Assembly (NCBI GenBank): GCA_003506435.1
Contig: DOAQ01000049.1
Location: forward strand, 124,001-188,000
Direction of reading: 5' to 3'
Length of the DNA stretch: 64,000 nt
From: Prolixibacteraceae bacterium
GTDB taxonomy: Bacteria > Bacteroidota > Bacteroidia > Bacteroidales > Prolixibacteraceae
The position numbers and the translations under genes were made by a program. Of the stretch, positions 45,289 through 54,899 are shown piece by piece. The notes beneath the pieces are model-generated. The model saw nothing but the letters and a program-made list of their open reading frames with translations, had not been told where the DNA came from and did not search any database. Numbering within the stretch: the stretch's first letter is position 1; each line of letters begins with the position of its first letter.

Positions 45289-46629
45289 TTAATTTTTAGG
45301 GTTATTAAATATTTTATGTATTTCGCGAATCGCTTTCTCTTTTTCTTTTTTGGCAATAACCAAATAACTCACCAAATCGGATGCACCGGAACCACTCAGC
45401 AACACGTTGATCTTCTGATCAGCAACCGCTTTAAACAATCGGGCCGACACCCCGTGATGGCTCTGCATTCCATGCCCGACTACCGCAATCAAACTCACTT
45501 CATCCTCAATAATCAGTTCGCTTACCGAGCTAAGCTGAATTGCTGAACAAATCTGTCGGGCTTTTTCCGCATCTGCTTTATCAAGAATGATGTTGATACT
45601 CACCTGTGAGGTAATTACCGACCGGATGTTAATGCCGGCATGATGAAAACCTCCGGTAACTTTCGCCAGAATACCGGGTTTAAAACCAACTCCCGGCCCG
45701 TTTAGTTTAAGGATGGCAATTTCATCGTCGCTTACAACGCTCTTCACCACATTTTCTGAAACAAACGATTCAGAATTGATAATTGTTTCCAATTCTTTTC
45801 CTGAATTCAAAAGCCGGTAAATTTTGATTGGAATATGCGCACTGATCAAAGGTTCCACAATGCGCGGATGCAAAGAAGAACGGGTAAAATACGAAAGTTC
45901 AGAAGCTTCTTCGTAGGTCAGCCGGGAAATGATTGCTGAACCGGGAACAATTGCAGGATCGGCTGTCCGAAAGGATGAACCGGGTTCCCATAACTCCAGG
46001 CTTTCAGCGCCAAGTAGGCGGGTGAGTGCCGAAGCAGTATAATCACTGGCCCGGTTTCCCAGTCGCACTATTTTTTTGTTACTGCTGATTCCGTATGAGC
46101 CTGGCACCAGGTTAACCTGTTGAAATAAGAAACTCTGAAGATGGCTGTTTTCTTGCGTAAGAACTGTACCATTTCCAAATTCTTCGGTAACCAGAAATTC
46201 TAAATTTTCAGGATAAACAACTGCGGCTTTAATCGCATGCAATTCCAGAAAACCCGCCAAAACCTGCGCCGATATTTTTTCCGAAAAGCTGATCACCGCA
46301 TCGCGCAATGCTTCCGAATAATCGCCGGTAAGCTGAATTCCATTGAGCAATCCTTCCAGTTGGGCAATTTCCTGTTGCAGCCCGTTTTTTCCGGGTTCAA
46401 TTCCAACACGCTTTATTTCTTCCTGAATTTTCAGAATAACCGACCGGTAATCAAGCGAATGTTTCACAAGCGCCTGAAGGCTTCCGTGCAGTATTTTATG
46501 TATTTCGGGTATTGCGGAAACCACAAGCACCATTTTCCCGGCACTTCTTTTTAGTTCATCAACCAAAACATTCAAATGTGTTTCGTTGCTGAAGCTGTTT
46601 CCGCCAAACCGGACAACTCCAATTGGCAT
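45289..46629 (-). CDS. Aspartokinase-like protein with two ACT domains, catalytic motifs altered
   Basis: A 446-residue protein with the layout of a monofunctional aspartokinase: an amino-acid-kinase domain (1-~290) and two ACT domains (~300-365, ~375-440). The key motifs deviate. KFGGTS is RFGGNS (Arg7, Asn11), the GRGGSD nucleotide loop is GNRASD (191-196), and the WTDVDG block is WEPGSS (214-219), although TADPAIVPGS afterwards is kept. It may be a degenerate, regulatory form or a kinase with altered substrate. It leads the operon with metY and metA, behind a ~200-base structured leader. The ATG at 46629 replaces a longer frame start at 46689. Confidence 0.75.
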   Translation of the reverse strand: MPIGVVRFGGNSFSNETHLNVLVDELKRSAGKMVLVVSAIPEIHKILHGSLQALVKHSLDYRSVILKIQEEIKRVGIEPGKNGLQQEIAQLEGLLNGIQLTGDYSEALRDAVISFSEKISAQVLAGFLELHAIKAAVVYPENLEFLVTEEFGNGTVLTQENSHLQSFLFQQVNLVPGSYGISSNKKIVRLGNRASDYTASALTRLLGAESLELWEPGSSFRTADPAIVPGSAIISRLTYEEASELSYFTRSSLHPRIVEPLISAHIPIKIYRLLNSGKELETIINSESFVSENVVKSVVSDDEIAILKLNGPGVGFKPGILAKVTGGFHHAGINIRSVITSQVSINIILDKADAEKARQICSAIQLSSVSELIIEDEVSLIAVVGHGMQSHHGVSARLFKAVADQKINVLLSGSGASDLVSYLVIAKKEKEKAIREIHKIFNNPKN

Positions 46630-46736
46630 AGCAAAAATTTTAAAATTGATTTTTGAAATTAACTCGAAACCTGTAACGCCTTCAAACAATATGATCTGTC
46701 ATACTGAAGAAGGCTATCGCATTATCATAGGCATGG

Positions 46737-46821
46737 AAGGCATAATAAAGTTATTGCAGCTCAAACAGTAAGCTGTAATAATTTCAATATTTTCAGAATA
46801 AAAATTCATTTATTATGCCTT
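46737..46821 (-). promoter_or_regulatory. Structured leader of the methionine operon
   Basis: A perfect 13-bp inverted repeat (AAGGCATAATAAA at 46737-46749 and its complement at 46809-46821) encloses a second perfect 11-bp one (TTATTGCAGCT, 46751-46761, with 46771-46781, one G-T pair). On the minus strand these fold into a long stem and hairpin about 110 bases before the aspartokinase-like gene. I see none of the conserved cores of the SAM-I or SAM-II riboswitches. Confidence 0.55.
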
Positions 46822-46833
46822 GTTAATTTGCTG

Positions 46834-46841
46834 CAAACATA
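46834..46841 (-). promoter_or_regulatory. TAnnTTTG promoter box of the methionine operon
   Basis: On the minus strand it reads TATGTTTG. It lies just before the structured leader and about 205 bases before the first start codon. Confidence 0.5.
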
Positions 46842-47046
46842 CATGCTTTTCTGAAAAAACAAAATTTTTCAAAAAAAGTTTAGGTGCCGAAGCTAAAAGG
46901 TTAACGATTACTTGAGAAAAACAGTAAACACGTTTATTCAATGTTAAGAAAATCATTATCCGTAAAATTTTTTATCGAAAAGATATGGAATAAATGGAAA
47001 TAGAAATTTATATTCGTGCTACTAAAAAACGAATTTGGTCGAAAAT

Positions 47047-47634
47047 ATGATTACAGACAAAGACGAAATAGTGAAAAATGAAATTCTGTTTCAGGCACAA
47101 AAATTATTTCAGCAATACGGCCTGAAAAAAACAACCATGGACGACATTGCTTTGGCCTGCGGAAAAGCCAAAAGCACGCTCTATCATTATTTCACCAGCA
47201 AAATTGAAGTATTCGATGCAGTAGTGGAGATGGAGGTCATTAATCTGAGAAAGCACGTAAAAGACAAAGTAGAAGAACATAAAAGAATGCTGGACAAGAT
47301 TAAAACGTATGCACTGGAATTTCACAAGGAAGCAATCCATAAAGTAAACTTGTACCGGATCATGAAGCAGGACTTTATTGCTGAAGCATACGCTAAAAAA
47401 CACTTCTTCAAAATGATGGAATTTGAACAGAAATACATCATCCGGATACTGGAAGATGGCTATGATTCGGGCGAATACAAAGAAATAAACAAAGAAGACA
47501 TACCTTGGATTGCTGAAATGTTTTTAGCTGCATTTTTAGGAGTTGTTCAGTATACGGTGGAAAAAGATGGCTTTTTGAACGAAGAAAAACTGGAAAAAAC
47601 AATTAATTTGATCGCACCAAGAATTTTCTGTTAA
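47047..47634 (+). CDS. TetR/AcrR-family transcriptional regulator
   Basis: A 195-residue regulator. The N-terminal helix-turn-helix domain is clear (ILFQAQKLFQQYGLKKTTMD, then IALACGKAKSTLYHYFTSK); the C-terminal ligand-binding part is helical and unassigned. The frame opens at a TTG (47035); the ATG at 47047 is preferred. It is followed 148 bases later by an efflux adaptor and pump on the same strand, so it probably represses that operon and itself until a toxic ligand binds. A 417-base region upstream holds the divergent methionine-operon promoter. Confidence 0.88.
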   Translation: MITDKDEIVKNEILFQAQKLFQQYGLKKTTMDDIALACGKAKSTLYHYFTSKIEVFDAVVEMEVINLRKHVKDKVEEHKRMLDKIKTYALEFHKEAIHKVNLYRIMKQDFIAEAYAKKHFFKMMEFEQKYIIRILEDGYDSGEYKEINKEDIPWIAEMFLAAFLGVVQYTVEKDGFLNEEKLEKTINLIAPRIFC

Positions 47635-47781
47635 TTTTTTTAATTATTTGCCGACTAAAATATGAATTTAGTTTTTTAGTGTGAATGCTTGTTTTTTTGA
47701 AACGAAATATTGAATGTAAAAACAAGCACTTATCCCGACCAGAATACGAATAGAGTATTTAAGAATATAAAATAGAAGCAC

Positions 47782-48825
47782 ATGAAAACAATGAAATTGC
47801 TAGGATACTGTTTATCCGTCAGCCTGTTTATTATTAACGGATGCACAACAGGCACAAGAAATGAGATTAAAGCCTGTGCCGATCAGGCTGTTAAAGTGAG
47901 AGTACAGAAACTGGAAACAAACTCAGGGAGTACTGGTCAATCGTATATCGGCACTGTACAGGAATCGGTTTCGGTGCCCCTGAGCTTTTTAACCGCCGGA
48001 TTAGTCGAAAAAGTATTGGTAGATGAAGGACAGAGCGTTTCGAAAGGACAACTTCTGGCTGTTTTAAACAGCGAAAGCTACCAAAATGCTTATCAGATAG
48101 CCCTTTCGAAAGCAAAACAAGCGCAGGATGCTTTCGATCGGCTGGACCCGGTTTACAAAAAAGGGAGCCTTCCGGAAGTCAAATACGTTGAAATTCAAAC
48201 TGGTCTGGAACAAGCCAAATCGATGGCTTCGATGTCAGAAAAAAACCTGAAAGACTGCAAACTCTACGCGCCCACAAGCGGGATAATCGGGAAACGGATG
48301 ATTGAGCCGGGCATGAATGTTGTGCCGGGAAACCCGGTTCTCCAACTGGTGAAGATCGAGAAAGTGAAGGTGAGCATTCCTATACCTGAAAATGAAATTA
48401 CAGGAATTGCCAAAGGACAAAAAGTTCAGGTTCGGGTTTTGGCCATTGGCGATCAGTCTTTTGAGGGCGAAGTAAAAGAAATCGGGGTACTCTCCAATCC
48501 GCTTTCACACACGTACACAGTGAAAGTTGAACTGAACAATACTGAAGGAGTTTTGAAGCCCGGAATGGTTTGCGAAGCCGCAATCAGCAACCCCACGATG
48601 GCAAACCGCATTGTTGTTCCGCTGTCTGCTGTTCAACAGAATAGCAACGGCGAAAAATATGTTTTTGTAGCCAATTCGGGAAGAGCCGGGAAACGGGCTG
48701 TCGAAACAGGTTCGCTGGTAAGCAATGGCGTTGTCATTAAAAGTGGTTTGTCGTCAGGCGACCTGCTCATCACCGAAGGCTATCAAAAAATCAATCAGAA
48801 CACGACCATCGAAATAATTAAGTAA
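47782..48825 (+). CDS. RND efflux periplasmic adaptor lipoprotein (MFP)
   Basis: A 347-residue adaptor. The signal ends LFIINGC, a lipobox with Cys21. The barrel-sandwich halves are visible as GLVEKVLVDEGQSVSKGQLLA and LYAPTSGIIGKRMIEPGMNV, separated by a short alpha-hairpin (YQIALSKAKQAQDAFDRLD). The beta-barrel and membrane-proximal parts follow (KPGMVCEAAIS, SAVQQNSNGEKYVFV). It would connect the inner-membrane pump to the outer-membrane channel, which here are encoded as one protein in the next gene, three bases away. Confidence 0.9.
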   Translation: MKTMKLLGYCLSVSLFIINGCTTGTRNEIKACADQAVKVRVQKLETNSGSTGQSYIGTVQESVSVPLSFLTAGLVEKVLVDEGQSVSKGQLLAVLNSESYQNAYQIALSKAKQAQDAFDRLDPVYKKGSLPEVKYVEIQTGLEQAKSMASMSEKNLKDCKLYAPTSGIIGKRMIEPGMNVVPGNPVLQLVKIEKVKVSIPIPENEITGIAKGQKVQVRVLAIGDQSFEGEVKEIGVLSNPLSHTYTVKVELNNTEGVLKPGMVCEAAISNPTMANRIVVPLSAVQQNSNGEKYVFVANSGRAGKRAVETGSLVSNGVVIKSGLSSGDLLITEGYQKINQNTTIEIIK

Positions 48826-48827
48826 TT

Positions 48828-51800
48828 ATGAAACGATTAGGTATAGTCGAATCTGCCATGCGGTACAGACAGATCGCAATCATGATTACCGTTCTGTTGG
48901 TTGCACTTGGGGCTTATGCGTTGCTGGTGATGCCCCGGCAGGAGTTTCCTACATTCCCCATCCGTCAGGGATTGGTTATTGGTGTGTATCCGGGGGCAAG
49001 TTCTGAGCAAGTGGAACAACAACTGACTACCGAAGTTGAAAAGTATTTGTTTGGTTATAAAGAGATCAAAAAGAAGAAAACCTATTCGTATTCGAAGGAT
49101 GGAATGATGATCGTTTTTGTAGAGTTAAACGATAATGTGAAAAATACAAACGAGTTTTGGTCCAAACTAAACGACGGACTTGTCAACTTTAAAGCGCAAT
49201 TGCCATCGGGCGTGCTGGTACTGATGACGAATAGTGATTTTGGCGACACGTCGGCTTTGCTGATTACGCTGGAATCGGATCATAAGAGCTACCGCGAGCT
49301 GGAAGAATACCTGAACGAACTGGAAAGCCGCCTGCGCCGTATCGAATCGGTTTCGAAACTGCGCCATTACGGGTTGCAGAAAGAGCAAATCAGCATTTAC
49401 CTCGAAAAAGAAAAACTGACCAATTACGGAATCAGCTCGTCAATCTTACTGGCCAATTTATTTACGCAGGGATTTACCACTTCCAGCGGAACAATCGACA
49501 ACAGCCGGGTTGTAGCGCCTATCCATATTTCTCAATCGTATGCCAACGAGCAGGATATTGCCGAACAAATTATTTATTCCGACCCAACCGGGAACATCAT
49601 CCGGCTGAAAGACGTGGCCCGTGTGGTACGCGAATATCCCGATCTGGACAGTTACATTACCAACAACGGGCACAAATGTCTGCTGATTTCAATGGAAATG
49701 CAGCAGGGAAACAATATCGTGCAGTACGGAAAAGAAGTGGATGAAGTGTTGAAACAATTTCAGGAAGAATTGCCTGAAGGGGTTAGCATTGAAAGGATAG
49801 CTGACCAGCCCGAGGTAGTGGGCGATTCCATTACAACGTTCCTGTTCGAAATGCTGATTGCAATTTGTGCTGTTATCCTGGTAACCATGGCCCTGTTGCC
49901 ATTACGGGTAGCTTCAGTAGCCGCAACCTCAATTCCGATTACAATTTTTGCTTCACTGGGAATTATGCTGTTGGCCGGAATGGAGTTGAACACAGTTACC
50001 CTGGCTGCGCTGATCGTGGTGTTGGGAATGATAGTCGATAACTCCATCGTGATTGTTGACAGCTATATGGACAAACTCGATCATGGCATGTCGCGCTGGC
50101 ATGCAGCCATCAGCAGCGCCAAAGGCTTCTTCAAGGCCATATTCTCGGCAACGCTGGCTATCAGTATCACCTTTTTTCCGTTTTTATTTACACTGAAAGG
50201 AATGTTTCAGGATTTTGTGCAGCTTTTTCCCTGGACAGTTTCCATTACTCTGGGCATTTCCCTGTTGGTAGCCATGCTGCTTATTCCGTTCATTCAATAT
50301 ACATTTATAAAAGAGGGTTTTGAAAAATCGAAAAGGACGAGAAAAGAAGGACAGCGCAGTTTTCTGGACATCATTCAGCAGAGTTATGAGAAATGGCTGA
50401 TCAAAGCATTCAACTATCCAAAACTCACTATTGGAGGTGCGTTTTTGTCCATTGTGTTAGGTGTCATTATTTTCACACTGATCCCTCAACGCCTGCTGCC
50501 AATTGCCGAACGTAACCAACTTGCGGTGGAAATTTATTTACCACAAGGTAATTCGCTCGAACAAACAGCTTTGGTGGCTGACAGTCTGGAAAAAATACTT
50601 AAACAGGATGAACGGGTAAAATCGGTGACTTCGTTTACCGGAACCAGTTCGCCCCGGTTTCATACCACGTATGCGCCTAATTTACCGGCGAAGAATTACG
50701 CCCAGTTCATCGTTAATACTCCGTCGAACAAGATTACAGAGCAGTTGCTCGATGAATACACCAAGAAATATGAAGGCTATTTCCCAAATGCACACATCCG
50801 GTTTAAACAATTTGATTATCAAGCAGCCGCATTCCCTATTGAAGTTCGTATTTCAGGAAACAATTTATCCAACCTGAAAACAACCGCTGATTCGCTCTCT
50901 GCAAAATTCAAAAATATTCCCGGACTGACATGGATACATACCAATTACGAAGAAATGCTGCCAGGCGCCCGGGTTGATATCAATGCAACAGACGCCAATC
51001 GGTTAGGCATAACCAAAACGACAGTGGCCACCAACCTGGCAATGCGCTTTGACGGACTGCCTCTGACAACACTTTGGGAAAACGATTACCCGGTTGCGGT
51101 GAAACTGAAAGCTGAACGCGATAATGAAACTTCCTTTTCGGATATCGAGAATGAATATATTCATTCCTTTATTCCTGGTGTGGCGGTACCTTTGCGTCAA
51201 ATTGCCGACGTGAATGCCGATTGGACACAGGGACAGATTTTACGCCGGAATGGACTCCGGACCATCAGTATTGTGAGTGATGTAGACCGGGGAACCAACA
51301 TCAACAAAGTTTTTCGTGATGTAAAGAAAATTGCTGACAAGCAGACACTGCCGCAAGGCACCCAAATTCAGTATGGGGGCGCTTATGAATTTGACGCAGA
51401 ACAGTTGCCTCAAATTTTGAGTGGATTGGTGATCAGTATTTTTATCATTTTCCTGATTTTGGTTTTTCATTTCCGAAAAGTGAACCTTGCTGCACTTGTT
51501 TTAGGTTCTGCTTCGCTAAGTTTAATTGGAACTGTTTTGGGAATGCTGGTTATGGGAGTTGAATTCAGTTTAACATCCATTTTGGGAGTTGTCAGCTTGA
51601 TTGGTATCATCGTCCGAAATGGAATTATCATGCTCGATTATGCTGAGGAATTGCGTCACCACGGGAAGAAAACCGCTCTGGAAGCCGCCTTCGAAGCCGG
51701 GAAACGACGGATGCGTCCAATCTTCCTTACCTCGGCTGCCGCATCAATGGGCGTTATCCCGATGATCATCAGTAAAAGCGCTCTCTGGGCGCCGATGGGT

Positions 51801-53288
51801 ACAGTGATCTGCTTCGGAACATTGACCTCGATGGTGTTGCTGGTACTATTCCTTCCGGTGGCCTACTGGCTGATCTTCCGAAAAACAGACAAAAACAAGA
51901 AAAAAGTAACTATCGATCAAATTTCAGGAAACGTAAAAATGAAACCAGCTATTTTATCAATTGTACTATTCCTTACCGCGAGTACTTCATTATTTGCCCA
52001 AAACAGGCTGACGCTGGAACAATGCAAAACAATGTCATTGGAAAACAATGCGCAGGTGAAAAATCAACGAATCAGCATTCAATCGGCTGAAGAAGTAAAA
52101 AAAGCAGCTTTCACAAAATATTTCCCGACGGTTGAAGCTACGGCCCTTTCCTTCCGGTTCGATAAACCCTTGATGGAATTGAACATGGAAGGCGGAAACT
52201 TGCCCGTATACGACGGCAACCCGGCAAACCTGGCCACAGCCACCCAATTTGCATATTTTCCCGGAACGAATATTTCAATGCTTGAAAAAGGAACCATTGG
52301 CATGGTAACGGCAATCCAGCCGGTGTTTGCAGGCCAACGCATTGCCATCGGGAACAAGCTGGCAAACCTCGGAGTTGAAGTCAATCAATTGCAACTGGTT
52401 TCAACAAAAAACGAAACACTTTTTGAGACCGAAAAGCAGTACTGGCAAATCGTGTCGCTGAGTGAAAAAATGAAGACACTGGAACGTTACATCCAACTGG
52501 TTGATACGTTGCATAAGGAAGTGAACGACGCTTACCAGGCAGGATTGATTACCCGGAACGACCTGTTGAAAGTGGAACTAAAACAAAACGAATTACAGAT
52601 GAACCGGTTAAAACTGGAAAACGGGATTGCTCTGGCTAAAATGGCGCTGTGCCAATATATTGGCATAACATATACTCCTGAAATCGATTTTGCAGATAGT
52701 CTTTTTGGAATAAACAACCCTCAACTAATTTATGCCGATCATCAGCAAGTACTGTCAAACCGGGTAGAATACAAGATGTTGCAGAAAAGCACGGAAGCCG
52801 AAAAGTACCAGACCAAAATGCAGCGAGGCGAATACATGCCTCAGTTGGGGGTTGGCGTTGGAGGCCTGTATATGGATGTAATGGACGATGAAAGTTCAAC
52901 TCTCGGGATGGTTTTTGGGACAGTAAATATTCCGATTTCAGGGTGGTGGGAAGCCTCGCACAAACTGAAAGAACGAAAACTGAAAGAAGAACAAAACCGC
53001 AATATGGTGGCTGACAATACCGGGAAACTGTTGCTTCAGATGCAGCAGGCCCGCAATACGCTCGATGAAGCTTTCAAGCAGGTGCAACTGGCCGGGATTT
53101 CCATCCGTCAGGCAAAAGAAAACCTGAAGGTGAGCCGCGACAACTATGAAGCCGGGATGGTAAATGTTTCCGACATGCTCGAAGCGCAGGCGTTGGTACA
53201 ATCGTCGAACGACAACATGACCAATCTCAAATGCAATTACCAGCTCGCAAAGGCGAAATATTTGCAGGTTATCGGGAAATATGAATAA
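48828..53288 (+). CDS. RND efflux pump fused in frame to a TolC-like outer-membrane channel
   Basis: A 1486-residue fusion. Residues 1-~1025 are a complete HAE-type RND permease: MPRQEFPTFPIRQGLVIGVYPGASSEQVE near the start (split here at the porter domain), GMIVDNSIVIVDS in helix 4, and SLIGIIVRNGIIMLDYAEE in helix 10. The helix-4 pair is Asp-Asn instead of the usual Asp-Asp. At Met1038 (codon 51939) a full signal-peptide sequence begins (MKPAILSIVLFLTASTSLFA), followed by a 420-residue TolC-type channel (LTLEQCKTMSLENNAQVKNQ ... YEAGMVNVSDMLEAQ). An AGGA stretch precedes this ATG. Possible outcomes are cleavage by signal peptidase, internal start, or a true tethered pump. Confidence 0.88.
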   Translation: MKRLGIVESAMRYRQIAIMITVLLVALGAYALLVMPRQEFPTFPIRQGLVIGVYPGASSEQVEQQLTTEVEKYLFGYKEIKKKKTYSYSKDGMMIVFVELNDNVKNTNEFWSKLNDGLVNFKAQLPSGVLVLMTNSDFGDTSALLITLESDHKSYRELEEYLNELESRLRRIESVSKLRHYGLQKEQISIYLEKEKLTNYGISSSILLANLFTQGFTTSSGTIDNSRVVAPIHISQSYANEQDIAEQIIYSDPTGNIIRLKDVARVVREYPDLDSYITNNGHKCLLISMEMQQGNNIVQYGKEVDEVLKQFQEELPEGVSIERIADQPEVVGDSITTFLFEMLIAICAVILVTMALLPLRVASVAATSIPITIFASLGIMLLAGMELNTVTLAALIVVLGMIVDNSIVIVDSYMDKLDHGMSRWHAAISSAKGFFKAIFSATLAISITFFPFLFTLKGMFQDFVQLFPWTVSITLGISLLVAMLLIPFIQYTFIKEGFEKSKRTRKEGQRSFLDIIQQSYEKWLIKAFNYPKLTIGGAFLSIVLGVIIFTLIPQRLLPIAERNQLAVEIYLPQGNSLEQTALVADSLEKILKQDERVKSVTSFTGTSSPRFHTTYAPNLPAKNYAQFIVNTPSNKITEQLLDEYTKKYEGYFPNAHIRFKQFDYQAAAFPIEVRISGNNLSNLKTTADSLSAKFKNIPGLTWIHTNYEEMLPGARVDINATDANRLGITKTTVATNLAMRFDGLPLTTLWENDYPVAVKLKAERDNETSFSDIENEYIHSFIPGVAVPLRQIADVNADWTQGQILRRNGLRTISIVSDVDRGTNINKVFRDVKKIADKQTLPQGTQIQYGGAYEFDAEQLPQILSGLVISIFIIFLILVFHFRKVNLAALVLGSASLSLIGTVLGMLVMGVEFSLTSILGVVSLIGIIVRNGIIMLDYAEELRHHGKKTALEAAFEAGKRRMRPIFLTSAAASMGVIPMIISKSALWAPMGTVICFGTLTSMVLLVLFLPVAYWLIFRKTDKNKKKVTIDQISGNVKMKPAILSIVLFLTASTSLFAQNRLTLEQCKTMSLENNAQVKNQRISIQSAEEVKKAAFTKYFPTVEATALSFRFDKPLMELNMEGGNLPVYDGNPANLATATQFAYFPGTNISMLEKGTIGMVTAIQPVFAGQRIAIGNKLANLGVEVNQLQLVSTKNETLFETEKQYWQIVSLSEKMKTLERYIQLVDTLHKEVNDAYQAGLITRNDLLKVELKQNELQMNRLKLENGIALAKMALCQYIGITYTPEIDFADSLFGINNPQLIYADHQQVLSNRVEYKMLQKSTEAEKYQTKMQRGEYMPQLGVGVGGLYMDVMDDESSTLGMVFGTVNIPISGWWEASHKLKERKLKEEQNRNMVADNTGKLLLQMQQARNTLDEAFKQVQLAGISIRQAKENLKVSRDNYEAGMVNVSDMLEAQALVQSSNDNMTNLKCNYQLAKAKYLQVIGKYE

Positions 53289-53449
53289 GAAAACTCTGTA
53301 AAAGCAATTATCCCCGTTCCATTTATTAGATTTTTTCAATTTTAATATTTGGACAGGGATTTTTTCCAATCCCCGCATCCCGTCATTTTCTCATGAAAGT
53401 GCAACGGTAAAATTTCTTATATTTCGGGCAAATTTCAACTACTAAAAAA

Positions 53450-54769
53450 ATGGATATTTTAAACATAGCTATACTGGGCTGCGGGACAGTTGGTGGAGGT
53501 GTTGCCCAGATTATTACAGAAATAAACAATGAGCTTTCAGTTCGGGCCAGAAAAAAAATTGTACTCAAAAAAATTGTTGAGCTTTGTCCAGCGAAAGCAG
53601 CAGAACGATTTAATCTGCCGCTCGATTTGTTTTGTGGCGGTGGAAATGATCTTTCCGCAACAGAAGCGAATAATTATATCCGGGAGATTATTTCTTCCAA
53701 AGAAATCGATTTGGTAGTTGAAACCATTGGCGGAAAAAGTGACTTTGTTTATAATCTGTGTCTTGACATTCTCAATTCTGAAAAGCATTTGGTTACTGCC
53801 AATAAAGCCCTTCTGGCTGAAAGAGGACAAACAATTTTTGAAACAGCCGAAGCAAAAAAAGTAAAAATTGGCTTCGAAGCCGCTGTTTGCGGTGCAATCC
53901 CAATCATTAAAACCATTCAGGAAAGCTTTACCGGCGATAAAATATTGTCGATTTCAGGGATCATGAACGGAACCAGCAATTACATCCTTACACAAATGCA
54001 GAACGGAAAACTGGAATTCGATGAGGCGCTGAAACTGGCACAGGAAAGCGGTTACGCCGAAGCCAACCCGCTGCTTGACATCAACGGAGGCGATGCCGGG
54101 CATAAATTAATCCTGCTGATCAAACTGGCATACGGAATTGATGTGTCGAAAGATGACCTTTCAATTTCCGGAATTGAAAATATTACCAAGGAAGATATTG
54201 ATTTTGCCAACGAAATTGATGCAAAAATCAAGCTGATTTGCTATGCAAAAAAAGTGAATGGCGACATTTATGCTACCGTGCGGCCCATGCTGGTAAAAAA
54301 CAGCAACTTTCTTTCCGAGGTTAGTGGGGCAACCAACGCAGTACGCATCAATAACAAATATTCAGGAATTCATTTTCTGGTGGGCAAAGGTGCAGGTTCA
54401 ACTGAAACAGCCATGTCGATTGTTTCCGACATTGTTTTTATTACCCGCTATGGCGACAAAATACAGAATATCCCGGAAAAGCAGGAACGCAATTTCGCCG
54501 ATGCACGGCAGTTTGTTTTTCCGTATTTAATTACATTCCATACCGGGAATATTCCGGGTACAACCGGTTTTATTGCAACAGCCATCGGGAAGCAGGAAAT
54601 AAATATTGAAACAGTTAGCCATAACCGGCACTCGGGCGAAAAAGCCATGTTCTCGGTAGCCACCATGCCATGCACACTTGCGCAAATCGAAAAAGCGATT
54701 GAAGAAATCCGAAGCGAAAAACCGGGGATGCTGTTGAGCGAACCTAAAATTATGCCGATTTTGTATTGA
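53450..54769 (+). CDS. hom: Homoserine dehydrogenase
   Basis: A 439-residue monofunctional enzyme that reduces aspartate semialdehyde to homoserine, the branch point to threonine and methionine. The NAD(P) loop is IAILGCGTVGGGVAQ. Other blocks are VVETIGG, VTANKALLAERG, GFEAAVCGAIPIIK, ISGIMNGTSNYIL, and the catalytic region YAEANPLLDINGGDAGHKL. A C-terminal ACT domain (FHTGNIPGTTGFIATAIGKQ) suggests feedback control by an amino acid. It is not fused to aspartokinase. The start ATG follows an A-rich leader with no clear Shine-Dalgarno. It stands alone between the two efflux operons, 7-10 kb from the metA/metY genes it would feed. Confidence 0.93.
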   Translation: MDILNIAILGCGTVGGGVAQIITEINNELSVRARKKIVLKKIVELCPAKAAERFNLPLDLFCGGGNDLSATEANNYIREIISSKEIDLVVETIGGKSDFVYNLCLDILNSEKHLVTANKALLAERGQTIFETAEAKKVKIGFEAAVCGAIPIIKTIQESFTGDKILSISGIMNGTSNYILTQMQNGKLEFDEALKLAQESGYAEANPLLDINGGDAGHKLILLIKLAYGIDVSKDDLSISGIENITKEDIDFANEIDAKIKLICYAKKVNGDIYATVRPMLVKNSNFLSEVSGATNAVRINNKYSGIHFLVGKGAGSTETAMSIVSDIVFITRYGDKIQNIPEKQERNFADARQFVFPYLITFHTGNIPGTTGFIATAIGKQEINIETVSHNRHSGEKAMFSVATMPCTLAQIEKAIEEIRSEKPGMLLSEPKIMPILY

Positions 54770-54871
54770 AATAAAGTTGAAGATTCTATCTTCGTTTTCC
54801 CTCCATGTTAATTTATTTTGAAGATTAAGATAAAAAGTTGGTTCTGTGAATTCCGAACTAAAAAAACCAAT

Positions 54872-54879
54872 TATATTTG
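54872..54879 (+). promoter_or_regulatory. TAnnTTTG promoter box of the MarR-led efflux operon
   Basis: TATATTTG lies 20 bases before the ATG at 54900. Confidence 0.6.
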
Positions 54880-54899
54880 CATCACTTTAAAACAAGAAA

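Noticed and set aside
46237..46554. 105-codon plus-strand frame within the aspartokinase-like gene
   Set aside because: Antisense shadow of a gene with conserved ACT and kinase-fold motifs.
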